This document shows, piece by piece, positions 1-5,735 of a DNA stretch of 11,812 nucleotides; the stretch's first letter is position 1, and each line of letters starts with the position of its first letter. Position numbers and translations under genes: made by a program. Source of the DNA: an uncultured Ruminococcus sp. (lineage in GTDB: Bacteria > Bacillota > Clostridia > Oscillospirales > CAG-272). The stretch spans positions 1 to 11,812 of the forward strand of contig CAJKRH010000050.1 in NCBI GenBank assembly GCA_905202255.1, written 5' to 3'. The notes below the pieces were generated by a model. It did not search any database, was not told the origin of the DNA, and saw nothing but the letters and a program-made list of their open reading frames with translations.

Positions 1-19
1 GGATTTGTGGATCCAAGAA

Positions 20-199
20 TTAGATAATTTGTTGCACTTCTCTTGACAATTCACTGATTTCTCCCGCCGCGTTTTCCTTTATTAAAACAGGTATCCCAAA
101 AACGCGGTCATTACCGTTGACAAGGACATCATAGCTTTTCTCAAGAAATGTCGTCACCTGCGCCGCATCGTCGTCACAAATGCCGATTTTCAGTTCCAT
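20..199 (-). CDS. Small 59-aa protein with receiver-like N-terminus (possible response-regulator remnant)
   Basis: The frame begins MELKIGICDDD, which resembles the first beta strand and acidic pocket of LytTR-type response-regulator receivers. Those domains run to about 120 residues before an output domain. Here, after about 24 residues (to LEKSYD), the sequence becomes VLVNGNDRVFGIPVLIKE and ends in ISELSREVQQII followed by a TAA stop. There is no phospho-acceptor aspartate region and no output domain. The ATG has a good ribosome binding site (GGAGGG, about 7 nt upstream) and a near-consensus promoter, so it is probably expressed. It may be a truncated regulator joined to unrelated sequence, or a small protein whose start only looks like a receiver. 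I do not recognise the C-terminal part and assign no function. What follows downstream lies outside the window. Confidence 0.5.
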   Translation of the reverse strand: MELKIGICDDDAAQVTTFLEKSYDVLVNGNDRVFGIPVLIKENAAGEISELSREVQQII

Positions 200-249
200 G
201 CTGTTCCCTCCGTCCCGTTTGCAGGCAATTTCAGTAGTGTTACACCCAT

Positions 250-278
250 ATTATAGCATACCAGCCCGACTTTTTCAA
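250..278 (-). promoter_or_regulatory. Sigma-A type promoter for the 59-aa gene
   Basis: On the minus strand a -35 box TTGAAA (273-278) is separated by exactly 17 bp from a perfect -10 box TATAAT (250-255). It lies about 50 bp before the ATG at 199 and just after the terminator of the ECF gene, so the small gene is a separate transcription unit. Confidence 0.75.
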
Positions 279-300
279 GAAATTGTTTTGAGAGAGAAAA

Positions 301-320
301 AGCCCCGCCGAAGCGGGGCT
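301..320 (-). terminator. Intrinsic terminator of the ECF sigma gene
   Basis: An 8-bp perfect stem AGCCCCGC/GCGGGGCT closes on a TTCG tetraloop with a C-G closing pair when read on the minus strand. It is followed by TTTT and a CT-rich tail, and starts 5 nt after the stop codon of the ECF gene. Confidence 0.9.
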
Positions 321-325
321 ATGGA

Positions 326-1615
326 TCATGAAATATAATCGCTTACGCAGTCGTACCAATGTACATAAGTCTCGCCGTTCACGATCAGCCGTTCGTTTTC
401 TGGAAGCATTTCAGTCCAGAGCTTTCCGTATCGCTTATATGCCCAGTCGTTTTTGTTGAATCTGCGCCAAAGAACGGTTCGGCCGTTTTTGTCAAGATAC
501 TGTTCCGACGCAACGCCGTCGTTGAAGCACTGAATATCCATGACGCAGATGGTGTCATACGATTTTTCGCCGATTTGAACAGTATACCGTCCGACGATGT
601 CCACAGTTTCTTTGTTTGTGTGCCCGACAATCTCATTTCCGCTTCGTGTCAACAAGCCCTTTGGCATCAGGTTGACTTCATTTCCGCAGTTGTCCTCTCC
701 GAAGCCCCAATTGTCGAGGAAGTCGTTTCCGTCGAGAAAGGTATAAAGCTTGCGCACTCCGTTTTCCACATGGCTTTCGGCAAGATAGCGGCAATGCGTG
801 TCGGTGAGCTGCGCCACAAATCGGCGTTCCATCTGATCGATACAGCCGGTACGGTAATAGTCCTCAGCACCGTATTGCATTGCCGAAATTTCAACGCCTT
901 CAATTCCGTGTACTTCCGCTTTGCCGATTACCTTCATTTCGGTATATTCCGTGCGCTTTCGTGAGGGCATATCGAACAGTCCCCAAGTCAGCATTTCTCC
1001 GAGCCGCGGAACTATAAGCCACCCTTGAAGTTCCTCCCAGCGGACAGAAAAGGGAGCAAGCTCGGATGGTTCAATTTTATAATCGGGTAAATATTCGGGC
1101 AATTTTTTCATGATGATTTCTCCTTTTGATTTATCTTTGGGCGGACAAGGATAATGCTGTCTGAATTTTTCCTTTGCATAATGCAGGCGACTTTTCACCG
1201 TGCCGACCGGGATTTCAAGTTGTCGGGCAATATCCTCCTGCGACAGATTTTTGAAGAAAAACAGATATAAAATTTGTTTTTCCTTACTTCCGAGAGCTTC
1301 AATGGTATCTATCACAATGCTGTGTTCCGTAATACCGAGCCGTCCGACCGCCAAAGCCGATTCGGACAGTGAATCCAAAGAAATATTCAGGTTGGCCGCT
1401 TTCAGTCGGTAATAGTCCATGCACTTGTGCTTGGCAATGCCGATCAGCCATGCCTTGAAGGCGACAGGATTGCTCAGCGTGTCAAATTTCAGCGTGGCGG
1501 TAAGGCATACATCCTGAATCACATCTTCCGCATCATGGCGGTTTCCGATTTTGAAGTTTACATAGCGCTGAAGCGGAATCAGATTCTCGTGCAATAGCTT
1601 TTCAAATTCATCCAC
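326..1615 (-). CDS. ECF-type RNA polymerase sigma factor with large C-terminal extension
   Basis: Residues 1-155 form a sigma-70 family ECF protein. Region 2 includes DAEDVIQDVCLTATLKFDTL (28-47) and FKAWLIGIAKHKCMDYYR (53-70). Region 4 includes LGSKEKQILYLFFFKNLSQE (108-127) and a helix-turn-helix ending VGTVKSRLHYAKEKF. ECF factors usually run 160-200 residues; this one has about 260 more (169-429), rich in Trp, Tyr and Asp, with no membrane segment visible. I recall similar fused proteins in other Clostridia, but the function of the extension is unknown to me. It could act as an in-cis sensor or inhibitor, and no separate anti-sigma gene lies beside it. The start is GTG: AAGGAGG sits 7 nt upstream, while the ATG at 1617 is out of frame. 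Residue 169 is a Met with its own Shine-Dalgarno. The gene is monocistronic. Confidence 0.88.
   Translation of the reverse strand: MDEFEKLLHENLIPLQRYVNFKIGNRHDAEDVIQDVCLTATLKFDTLSNPVAFKAWLIGIAKHKCMDYYRLKAANLNISLDSLSESALAVGRLGITEHSIVIDTIEALGSKEKQILYLFFFKNLSQEDIARQLEIPVGTVKSRLHYAKEKFRQHYPCPPKDKSKGEIIMKKLPEYLPDYKIEPSELAPFSVRWEELQGWLIVPRLGEMLTWGLFDMPSRKRTEYTEMKVIGKAEVHGIEGVEISAMQYGAEDYYRTGCIDQMERRFVAQLTDTHCRYLAESHVENGVRKLYTFLDGNDFLDNWGFGEDNCGNEVNLMPKGLLTRSGNEIVGHTNKETVDIVGRYTVQIGEKSYDTICVMDIQCFNDGVASEQYLDKNGRTVLWRRFNKNDWAYKRYGKLWTEMLPENERLIVNGETYVHWYDCVSDYIS
1109..1124 (-). promoter_or_regulatory. Internal Shine-Dalgarno and in-frame ATG at the ECF domain junction
   Basis: AGGAG (1120-1124) lies 8 nt upstream of an in-frame ATG (1109-1111) that encodes Met169 at the point where the sigma domains end. 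The following residues MKKLPEYLP look like a natural protein start. If used, it would give a separate 261-aa C-terminal protein from 1111 to 326. The site is plain in the sequence; its use is inference. Confidence 0.5.
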
Positions 1616-1622
1616 ATTATCA

Positions 1623-1629
1623 CCTCCTT
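1623..1629 (-). promoter_or_regulatory. Ribosome binding site deciding a GTG start
   Basis: AAGGAGG is ideally spaced (7 nt) from the GTG at 1613-1615, which opens the ECF frame (VDEFEKLL, read as MDEFEKLL). The nearby ATG at 1615-1617 is in another frame, so GTG is the supported start. Confidence 0.8.
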
Positions 1630-1640
1630 GCAGATGGTCT

Positions 1641-1654
1641 TGAAATCGATTTCA
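1641..1654. promoter_or_regulatory. 14-bp perfect palindrome in the ECF gene leader
   Basis: TGAAATCGATTTCA is a perfect palindrome between the candidate promoter (1661-1688) and the ribosome binding site of the ECF gene. Its place just downstream of the likely transcription start fits an operator. No binding protein can be named. Confidence 0.4.
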
Positions 1655-1660
1655 CATATA

Positions 1661-1688
1661 TAGTCGGGGCAAACCATCAAAAGGTTCA
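1661..1688 (-). promoter_or_regulatory. Candidate ECF-type promoter for the sigma gene
   Basis: On the minus strand TGAACC (1683-1688) is followed after 16 bp by CGACTA (1661-1666). This resembles the AAC-containing -35 and CG-rich -10 of many ECF promoters and would suit autoregulation. No convincing TTGACA/TATAAT pair is seen here, though TATATA (just after CGACTA) could serve as a weak -10. Confidence 0.4.
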
Positions 1689-1713
1689 GAAAATATAAAA
1701 AAACTTACTATAC

Positions 1714-1739
1714 AAAAAGGCAGGAATCCCTGCCTTTTT
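1714..1739 (-). terminator. Intrinsic terminator after the Pit/DUF47 operon
   Basis: Stem GGCAGG/CCTGCC (1719-1724, 1729-1734) with a 4-nt loop, extended by AAAAA/TTTTT, so it has a U-tract in both directions. It begins 22 nt beyond the stop of the DUF47 gene. Confidence 0.85.
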
Positions 1740-1761
1740 CGGTCTGCTCTTTCGCAGTCCT

Positions 1762-2382
1762 TCATGTATTTTTGATTATTATCTGGTCTATAACATCGGC
1801 GGCATGCTCGCAGAGGTCACAGCAGTTTTCAAGGCAGTCATAAACAGCCTTTCCGCCTATCAGCTTTCTCGCGTCGGTCTCTTCGCCGAATAGCTTATAT
1901 ATCGCCTCCGAATAAGCCGCATCGGCTTCACCCTCGATAGTATTCACCTGCACGAGAAGCGAGCGGAGTTTTTCCGGCTTCTTGAAGCTTTTCAGCTCGC
2001 CAACCGCCTCATAGAGCGCTTTTACACAGCGGTTCACTATCTTTCCGAAAGCATGAACACCCTGCGGAAGCTCCGCGATATGAAACATATGACATTCCAG
2101 CACGACCTCATCGAGCGCATCCGTAACATCGTCTATTATCTGCACGAGTCGCAGGATATCCTCCTGGTCGATAGGCGTGATAAATTCCGCGGAAAGCGAT
2201 GAAAGGATGTCATGATGAATTTCGTCGGCTTTATGCTCGATATCGTGCATATGCTCGCGCTGTTCTTCGAGATTGCAGGTATCGTAACTGCCGAGTATAT
2301 CTTCGAGAAGTCCCGAAGCCTGCACGCAATAGCTCACCTGGGTTTTCACAAGCTCAAAATAATCGTTTCTGTTCTTTGCCAT
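1762..2382 (-). CDS. DUF47 / PhoU-like phosphate transport accessory protein
   Basis: This 206-aa all-helical protein matches the DUF47 (PhoU-like) family in length and pattern. PhoU-type ExxxD metal-binding signatures appear twice, at E49-D53 (EHKAD) and E150-D154 (EGEAD), and acidic helices such as DDVTDALDE lie between them. Members of the family accompany Pit-type phosphate permeases and are thought to modulate them at the cytoplasmic face of the membrane; that role is family knowledge. The gene lies 52 nt downstream of pit on the same strand with no terminator between them, so the two form an operon. GGAG stands 6 nt before the ATG. A cluster of cysteines near the end (YDCLENCCDLCEH) is notable, but I cannot assign it a role. 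Confidence 0.9.
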   Translation of the reverse strand: MAKNRNDYFELVKTQVSYCVQASGLLEDILGSYDTCNLEEQREHMHDIEHKADEIHHDILSSLSAEFITPIDQEDILRLVQIIDDVTDALDEVVLECHMFHIAELPQGVHAFGKIVNRCVKALYEAVGELKSFKKPEKLRSLLVQVNTIEGEADAAYSEAIYKLFGEETDARKLIGGKAVYDCLENCCDLCEHAADVIDQIIIKNT

Positions 2383-2434
2383 AATTATCTCCTTTTCGGA
2401 AAAATTCCGTACTGATTTTTGTTTTATGCGCCGC

Positions 2435-3484
2435 TTATGCGAATATCAGCAAAAACAGCTTTGCCATGATAAATCCGAGAAGTCCGCATCCGGGGAATGT
2501 GCAGACCCATGTCAATACAAGGTCCTTGACTATACCCCAGTTTACATTGCTCATTCTCCGCGCCGCGCCGACACCCATTATAGAAGTCGTTTTCGTATGC
2601 GTTGTGCTGACGGGAATACCCGTAAGCGAAGAGAAAAGCAGGCAGAGCGTGGCGGAGAAATCCGCCGCAAAGCCCTGATAGGGCTTGAGTTTTACCATAT
2701 CCATGCCGACAGATTTTATTATACGGTAGCCGCCTATAGAGGTGCCGAGTCCCATCACAAGCGAGCAGACCACCATCAGCCATATCGGCACATTGAATGT
2801 GGAAGCTTCTGTCTGTCCGCTTGAAAAAGCCGCACCGAGCAGAAATATTGCCATAAACTTCTGCCCATCCTGCGCGCCGTGCATGAAAGCCATTGCCGCT
2901 CCGCCCGCGACTTGTGCGCCCGAGAAAAATTTTTCCGATTTCAGCCTGTTTTTATTACGGAAAATAAGTACCGTCAGCTTTGCGGAGAGAAATCCGAGCA
3001 AAAACCCAAGCACCGTGGAAAGCACGATACCGTAAATAACCTTGACCCATTCCCTGCCGTTTATGCCGGAAAAACTATTCTGAATAGCGACAGCCGCGCC
3101 AGAAAGACCGGCTATGAGCGCATGGCTCTCACTTGTCGGTATGCCGAAATACCATGCTGCCGTCGCCCATATCACTATAGCCGCCATTGCGGCGCAGAGT
3201 GCAATGAGCGAGAGATGCGCATCTCCGCCGAAATCGACCATATTATATATGGTCATGGCGACGGAATGATTGAGCGATGTCATGACAAGCACACCGAAGA
3301 AATTGAAAATAGCCGCCATAACTATGGCTTTGCGCACACCTATCGCCTTTGTCGAAACGCAGGTTGCTATGGCGTTCGGCGCATCTGTCCAGCCGTTTAC
3401 CAGAATAACGCCGAGCGTCAGAATCGATGCCACAAGAAGCATCGGATTTTGCACCGCCTGACTTATGAATTCAATTATTGACAT
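2435..3484 (-). CDS. pit: Low-affinity inorganic phosphate transporter, Pit family
   Basis: A 349-aa polytopic membrane protein of the PiT family (Pi:cation symport, usually with metal-phosphate). Duplicated signature motifs are clear: GWTDAPNAIAT (31-41) in the N-terminal half and GIPVSTTHTKTTSIMGVGAA in the C-terminal half. GIPTSESHAL and the central MHGAQDGQKFMA are also typical. About ten hydrophobic segments can be counted. The frame stays open 15 codons upstream to 3529, but those residues (charged, QEYLLKKQEQ) do not look like a Pit N-terminus; the ATG at 3484 has AGGA 7 nt upstream and gives the expected start. First gene of a two-gene operon with the DUF47 partner. Confidence 0.93.
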   Translation of the reverse strand: MSIIEFISQAVQNPMLLVASILTLGVILVNGWTDAPNAIATCVSTKAIGVRKAIVMAAIFNFFGVLVMTSLNHSVAMTIYNMVDFGGDAHLSLIALCAAMAAIVIWATAAWYFGIPTSESHALIAGLSGAAVAIQNSFSGINGREWVKVIYGIVLSTVLGFLLGFLSAKLTVLIFRNKNRLKSEKFFSGAQVAGGAAMAFMHGAQDGQKFMAIFLLGAAFSSGQTEASTFNVPIWLMVVCSLVMGLGTSIGGYRIIKSVGMDMVKLKPYQGFAADFSATLCLLFSSLTGIPVSTTHTKTTSIMGVGAARRMSNVNWGIVKDLVLTWVCTFPGCGLLGFIMAKLFLLIFA

Positions 3485-3548
3485 AAATTGTTCCTGTTTT
3501 TTTAATAGATATTCTTGCCGAAAAGGCAAAAACCGACATTATATTTTT

Positions 3549-3577
3549 ATTTTATCATATATATTTTCCAAAATCAA
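3549..3577 (-). promoter_or_regulatory. Sigma-A type promoter of the pit operon
   Basis: TTGATT (3572-3577), a 17-bp spacer, then TAAAAT (3549-3554) on the minus strand, about 65 bp before the pit ATG. The 5' leader contains a small hairpin (TTGCC/GGCAA). The same hexamer pair and spacing recur before rlmD. Confidence 0.7.
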
Positions 3578-3583
3578 CACGAA

Positions 3584-3598
3584 TTATCAATTTGATAA
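3584..3598. promoter_or_regulatory. Inverted repeat upstream of the pit -35 box
   Basis: TTATCAA and TTGATAA are perfect 7-bp arms around a single central T, 6 bp upstream of the -35 box. The position suits an activator or repressor site for phosphate control, but such AT-rich palindromes also arise by chance. Confidence 0.3.
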
Positions 3599-3622
3599 AA
3601 TTTGCAAGAATTAAAACCGAAA

Positions 3623-3655
3623 CCGCAAATTTTCTCCCCGAGAAGCGGCTTTTTT
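3623..3655 (+). terminator. Possible orphan terminator hairpin
   Basis: CCGC (3623-3626) and GCGG (3645-3648) enclose TTCTC-CCC-GAGAA and are followed by CTTTTTT on the plus strand. The stem has an unpaired 5-nt bulge on one side. There is no plus-strand gene upstream, so it may be a remnant or a guard against plus-strand transcription. Confidence 0.3.
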
Positions 3656-3821
3656 GTCTGCTTTGTCAAAGAATTTTCACTCGTATTGGTAGGTTTGCAC
3701 AATAGCAAATTCTAAGCCATGCGGGCAAAAACTTTATTATTGATGAGAATTTTTCGCTCTGCACTTTTTTAGCATCCCCGATTTGGGAATAGATAAAAAT
3801 GCGCAGAATCGTCAAAAAAAG
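3656..3821. other. Intergenic stretch without recognised genes
   Basis: About 165 bp of fairly AT-rich sequence between the pit upstream region and the repeat block. I see no reading frame with a ribosome binding site, no RNA gene and no clear promoter. Confidence 0.5.
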
Positions 3822-3972
3822 AAAGCCTTCCCCAGTGGGGAATTGACCGATATGTGAAGCAAACGCGGTCGGCGTCGCCGAGACAGGGGGAATTGACCGA
3901 TTTGCGAAGCAAACGCGGTCGGCGTCGCCGAGACAGGGGCAAAAGGTGGCAGCCGCAGGCTGACGGATGAGG
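3822..3972. repeat. Composite GC-rich dispersed repeat element (CCTCATCC type)
   Basis: Read on the minus strand the element begins CCTCATCCGTCAGCCTGCGG (end at 3972), has a small hairpin CAGCC/GGCTG (3950-3962), then CCACCTT, and ends with CCCC-ACT-GGGGAAGGCTT (down to 3822). Two direct 50-bp units lie inside it. The ends match the architecture of the elements at 4019 and 11718. No coding capacity is evident. It resembles short dispersed repeats I recall from gut Clostridia; the boundaries are my estimate. Confidence 0.7.
3841..3940. repeat. Two direct tandem copies of a 50-bp unit
   Basis: Units 3841-3890 and 3891-3940 agree at 47 of 50 positions (differences at unit positions 12, 15 and 50). 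Each can fold into two hairpins: GACCG/CGGTC enclosing TTTGC-GAA-GCAAA (full inner pairing only in the second unit), and CGGCG-T-CGCCG. The units are contiguous with no spacer and each is preceded by GGGG. Confidence 0.9.
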
Positions 3973-4018
3973 TGTTTATAATTTATAGCATCATTTGCGT
4001 CAAAACTTTAATTTTACT

Positions 4019-4113
4019 CCTCATCCACCGCTACCGCGGTTCCCCTTCTCCCGCAGGAGAAGGCTATACAAAAATACTTTTATCTGTTTTTACAGTAAAA
4101 AAATACTTTTTCG
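4019..4113. repeat. Dispersed repeat, copy A (inverted relative to 11718-11812)
   Basis: This 95-bp element starts CCTCATCCACCGCTACCGCG and matches the reverse complement of 11718-11812 at 49 of its first 50 bases. The AT-rich remainder is also alignable and both share CTGTTTTTACAGTAAAAAA and a final TTCG. Three potential hairpins: ACCGC-TACC-GCGGT, CCTTCTCC-CGCA-GGAGAAGG and CTGT-TTTT-ACAG. Its CCTCATCC end faces the same 8-bp motif of the composite element across a 46-bp gap (GGATGAGG at 3965-3972). Confidence 0.85.
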
Positions 4114-4121
4114 ACAGCCTG

Positions 4122-4160
4122 AAAACCGAAAGTCCCGCACGCGGCGGGACTTTCGGTTTT
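4122..4160 (-). terminator. Intrinsic terminator of the spoIIA operon
   Basis: A perfect 17-bp stem (4122-4138 with 4144-4160, core CCGAAAGTCCCGC) with a 5-nt loop, flanked by A and T tracts, 6 nt after the sigF stop codon. It could work in both directions. Confidence 0.9.
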
Positions 4161-4166
4161 AATGTT

Positions 4167-4901
4167 CTATAATTCTTTTCGCAGGAGCGCAAAAATGCGT
4201 TTTTCCTCGCGCGATACCTTGACCTGCGTCAGCCCCAGTATCTGCGCCGTCTGCTGCTGCGAAAGTTCGCGATAATACCGGAGCATGATGATACTGCGGC
4301 TCTGCTCGTCGAGCTTTGATATCGCTTCCTTGAGAGCCAGTTTGTCCGTGGCTCGCTCTATCTCGTTCTCCGCGCTCGGGGTGACTGCTTCGAGTGTTGC
4401 GCCGTCATCGTCGCTTCCGAGTGTATCCTGAAGCGAATACACGGGGCAGACGGCGTCGAGCGCATAGACGATATCCTCGGGCGATATACCGCAGATGGCG
4501 GAAAGCTCGCTTATTTTCGGCTCGCGGTCGTTTTCCGTGATGAATTTTTCCTTTGCTCTCATTATTTCGCTTCCGCGACGACGGATATCGCGACTGACCT
4601 TGATTATACCGTCATCGCGCAGAAATCGGCGGATTTCGCCTATTATCAGCGGCACGGCGTATGTCGAGAAAACCGTCCCGTAGGAGCTGTCAAAGCTTTT
4701 TGCCGCTTTGAGCATACCGATGGAACCTATTTGTACAAGGTCCTCAAATTCCGCATTTCTGCCGATGAATCGCTTTGCTATGTTTTTCACCAGCCCCATA
4801 TTCTGCGAGATGAGCCGCTCGAGCGCCGCCTCGTCTCCGCTCTGCGCAAGGGCGATGAGCGCCATATTGTCGTCATATAGCTGTTCTTGCTTTCCGCACA
4901 T
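4167..4901 (-). CDS. sigF: Sporulation sigma factor SigF (SpoIIAC)
   Basis: The 244-aa protein is a full SigF-type sigma-70 factor, which directs early forespore transcription. Region 2 holds NMGLVKNIAKRF, FEDLVQIGSIGMLKAAKSFD and FSTYAVPLIIGEIRRFLRDD (78-97), the last being the core 2.3-2.4 signature of the SigF/SigG/SigB group. A sigma-3 segment spans about 100-155 (KVSRDIRRRG) and region 4 ends in the helix-turn-helix LSQQQTAQILGLTQVKVSRE (213-232). Context separates it from SigG: it is third after spoIIAA and spoIIAB, 21 nt behind spoIIAB, with AAGGAGAG before the ATG. In the known system SpoIIAB binds and holds SigF inactive until SpoIIAA releases it in the forespore. A strong terminator follows at once, so the operon stops here. 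Confidence 0.96.
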   Translation of the reverse strand: MCGKQEQLYDDNMALIALAQSGDEAALERLISQNMGLVKNIAKRFIGRNAEFEDLVQIGSIGMLKAAKSFDSSYGTVFSTYAVPLIIGEIRRFLRDDGIIKVSRDIRRRGSEIMRAKEKFITENDREPKISELSAICGISPEDIVYALDAVCPVYSLQDTLGSDDDGATLEAVTPSAENEIERATDKLALKEAISKLDEQSRSIIMLRYYRELSQQQTAQILGLTQVKVSREEKRIFALLRKEL

Positions 4902-4922
4902 GAAAAAACTCTCCTTTTCGGA

Positions 4923-5372
4923 TTATTTTATGTAGCTTGCCTCGGAAAGCTTCTTTATGAAAGTGACTTTTGTGCCCGCGCCGACCTTTGATGAAACGAG
5001 AAGCTTATCGGCAAAGCTCTCCATGATGGAGAAGCCCATACCGCATCTGTCCTCATCGGGTGCCGTCGTGAAAAGCGGCGTGCGCGCCTTTTTGACATCG
5101 GGAATGCCGCAACCCTTATCCGAAATTGTGAGCCGCAGGGTTCTGTCCTCATAATATTTTGCCGAAACGGTGATATATCCCGTTTTGTACCTGTAGGCGT
5201 GGACTACGCAGTTTGTGACAGCTTCGCTCACGGCACAGCGGATATCGGCGAGCTCGTCTATATCGGGGTCGAGCGGCAGTATGAAGCCCGATACTATATT
5301 TCTTGCCAACGCTTCATTCTGTGATGTCGAGAGAAATGTGCATTTCAGCTCATTTACCGGTTTCTTTGCCAT
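4923..5372 (-). CDS. spoIIAB: Anti-sigma F factor / serine kinase SpoIIAB
   Basis: A 149-aa GHKL-family ATPase. The N box SEAVTN (49-54), the DKGCGI G1 motif (85-90) and a GMGFSIME lid region (111-118) are all present, and the N-terminal SQNEALAR matches the conserved SpoIIAB segment. Known function: with ATP it binds SigF, and it phosphorylates SpoIIAA on a serine to keep it inactive. The conserved Arg of the SQNE-x3-R segment (R24 here) is the kind of residue involved in partner contact in the Bacillus protein. The start overlaps the end of spoIIAA by 23 nt and has its own GGAGGT site inside the spoIIAA frame, implying translational coupling and balanced output. Confidence 0.96.
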   Translation of the reverse strand: MAKKPVNELKCTFLSTSQNEALARNIVSGFILPLDPDIDELADIRCAVSEAVTNCVVHAYRYKTGYITVSAKYYEDRTLRLTISDKGCGIPDVKKARTPLFTTAPDEDRCGMGFSIMESFADKLLVSSKVGAGTKVTFIKKLSEASYIK

Positions 5373-5703
5373 TTTTGTTTACCTCCGCTTTCGTTTCTTC
5401 CGTCTTTATCATGCCGCCTATGCCAGATACCTCCATTATCCGCCGTATACGCCTCGTCGGATTTTGCAGTATGAGCAGGCAACCTATTTCCTGCGCCTTT
5501 GTATATCTGCCGAGTATCAGCCCGAGTCCGGAGCTGTCCATAAATTCTATCTCGGAAAGCTCCAGTATCAGCTTCTTCGGCAGATTTGCCATCATCGCCT
5601 CGTCTATTTTTGTGCGGATTTCGGCGGCGAGATGATGGTCGAGCTCACCCGCGAGCCTTGCCGTCAGCACATCGTTTTCATATTTCATTATCAGATTTTC
5701 CAA
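5350..5703 (-). CDS. spoIIAA: Anti-anti-sigma factor SpoIIAA
   Basis: A 117-aa STAS-domain protein with LAGELDHH (17-24) and the phospho-site motif MDSSGLGLILGRY (55-67). Ser57 aligns with the serine (Ser58) phosphorylated in Bacillus subtilis SpoIIAA. Dephosphorylated SpoIIAA frees SigF by binding SpoIIAB; SpoIIE, the phosphatase, is not in this window. The frame is open upstream to 5793, but those residues include the terminator hairpin and are not plausible protein. TTG at 5701-5703 has a strong AAGGAAGGGTG site and makes the length before GELDHH nearly equal to the Bacillus protein. The alternative ATG at 5688 would shorten it by five residues and has a poor ribosome binding site. Confidence 0.94.
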   Translation of the reverse strand: MENLIMKYENDVLTARLAGELDHHLAAEIRTKIDEAMMANLPKKLILELSEIEFMDSSGLGLILGRYTKAQEIGCLLILQNPTRRIRRIMEVSGIGGMIKTEETKAEVNKNGKETGK

Positions 5704-5706
5704 TTT

Positions 5707-5719
5707 CTCACCCTTCCTT
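5707..5719 (-). promoter_or_regulatory. Ribosome binding site supporting a TTG start of spoIIAA
   Basis: AAGGAAGGGTGAG precedes TTG (5701-5703) at normal spacing. The in-frame ATG at 5686-5688 has only GGA in a suitable place. This supports TTG initiation, which would lower expression of the first gene of the switch. Confidence 0.65.
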
Positions 5720-5735
5720 GTTTTTTGACAAAATA

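Noticed and set aside
359..964. Plus-strand frame of 201 codons opposite the ECF extension
   Set aside because: The opposite strand has a convincing gene with start, ribosome binding site and terminator; this frame has no such signals.
3485..3529. Upstream extension of pit by 15 codons
   Set aside because: The added residues are charged and lie over the leader and its hairpin; the ATG at 3484 has a suitable ribosome binding site and gives the normal Pit N-terminus.
3841..3940. CRISPR-like direct repeats
   Set aside because: The two 50-bp units are directly adjacent with no spacers, there are only two, and no cas genes are near.
4019..4045. TACCGCGG core in the repeats, reminiscent of the T-box anti-terminator bulge
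   Set aside because: The full T-box sequence and any Stem I are absent, the motif belongs to a repeat hairpin, and no synthetase gene follows it.
3972..4172. 66-codon plus-strand frame across the copy A repeat and the spoIIA terminator
   Set aside because: It is built from non-coding repeat and terminator sequence and has no ribosome binding site.
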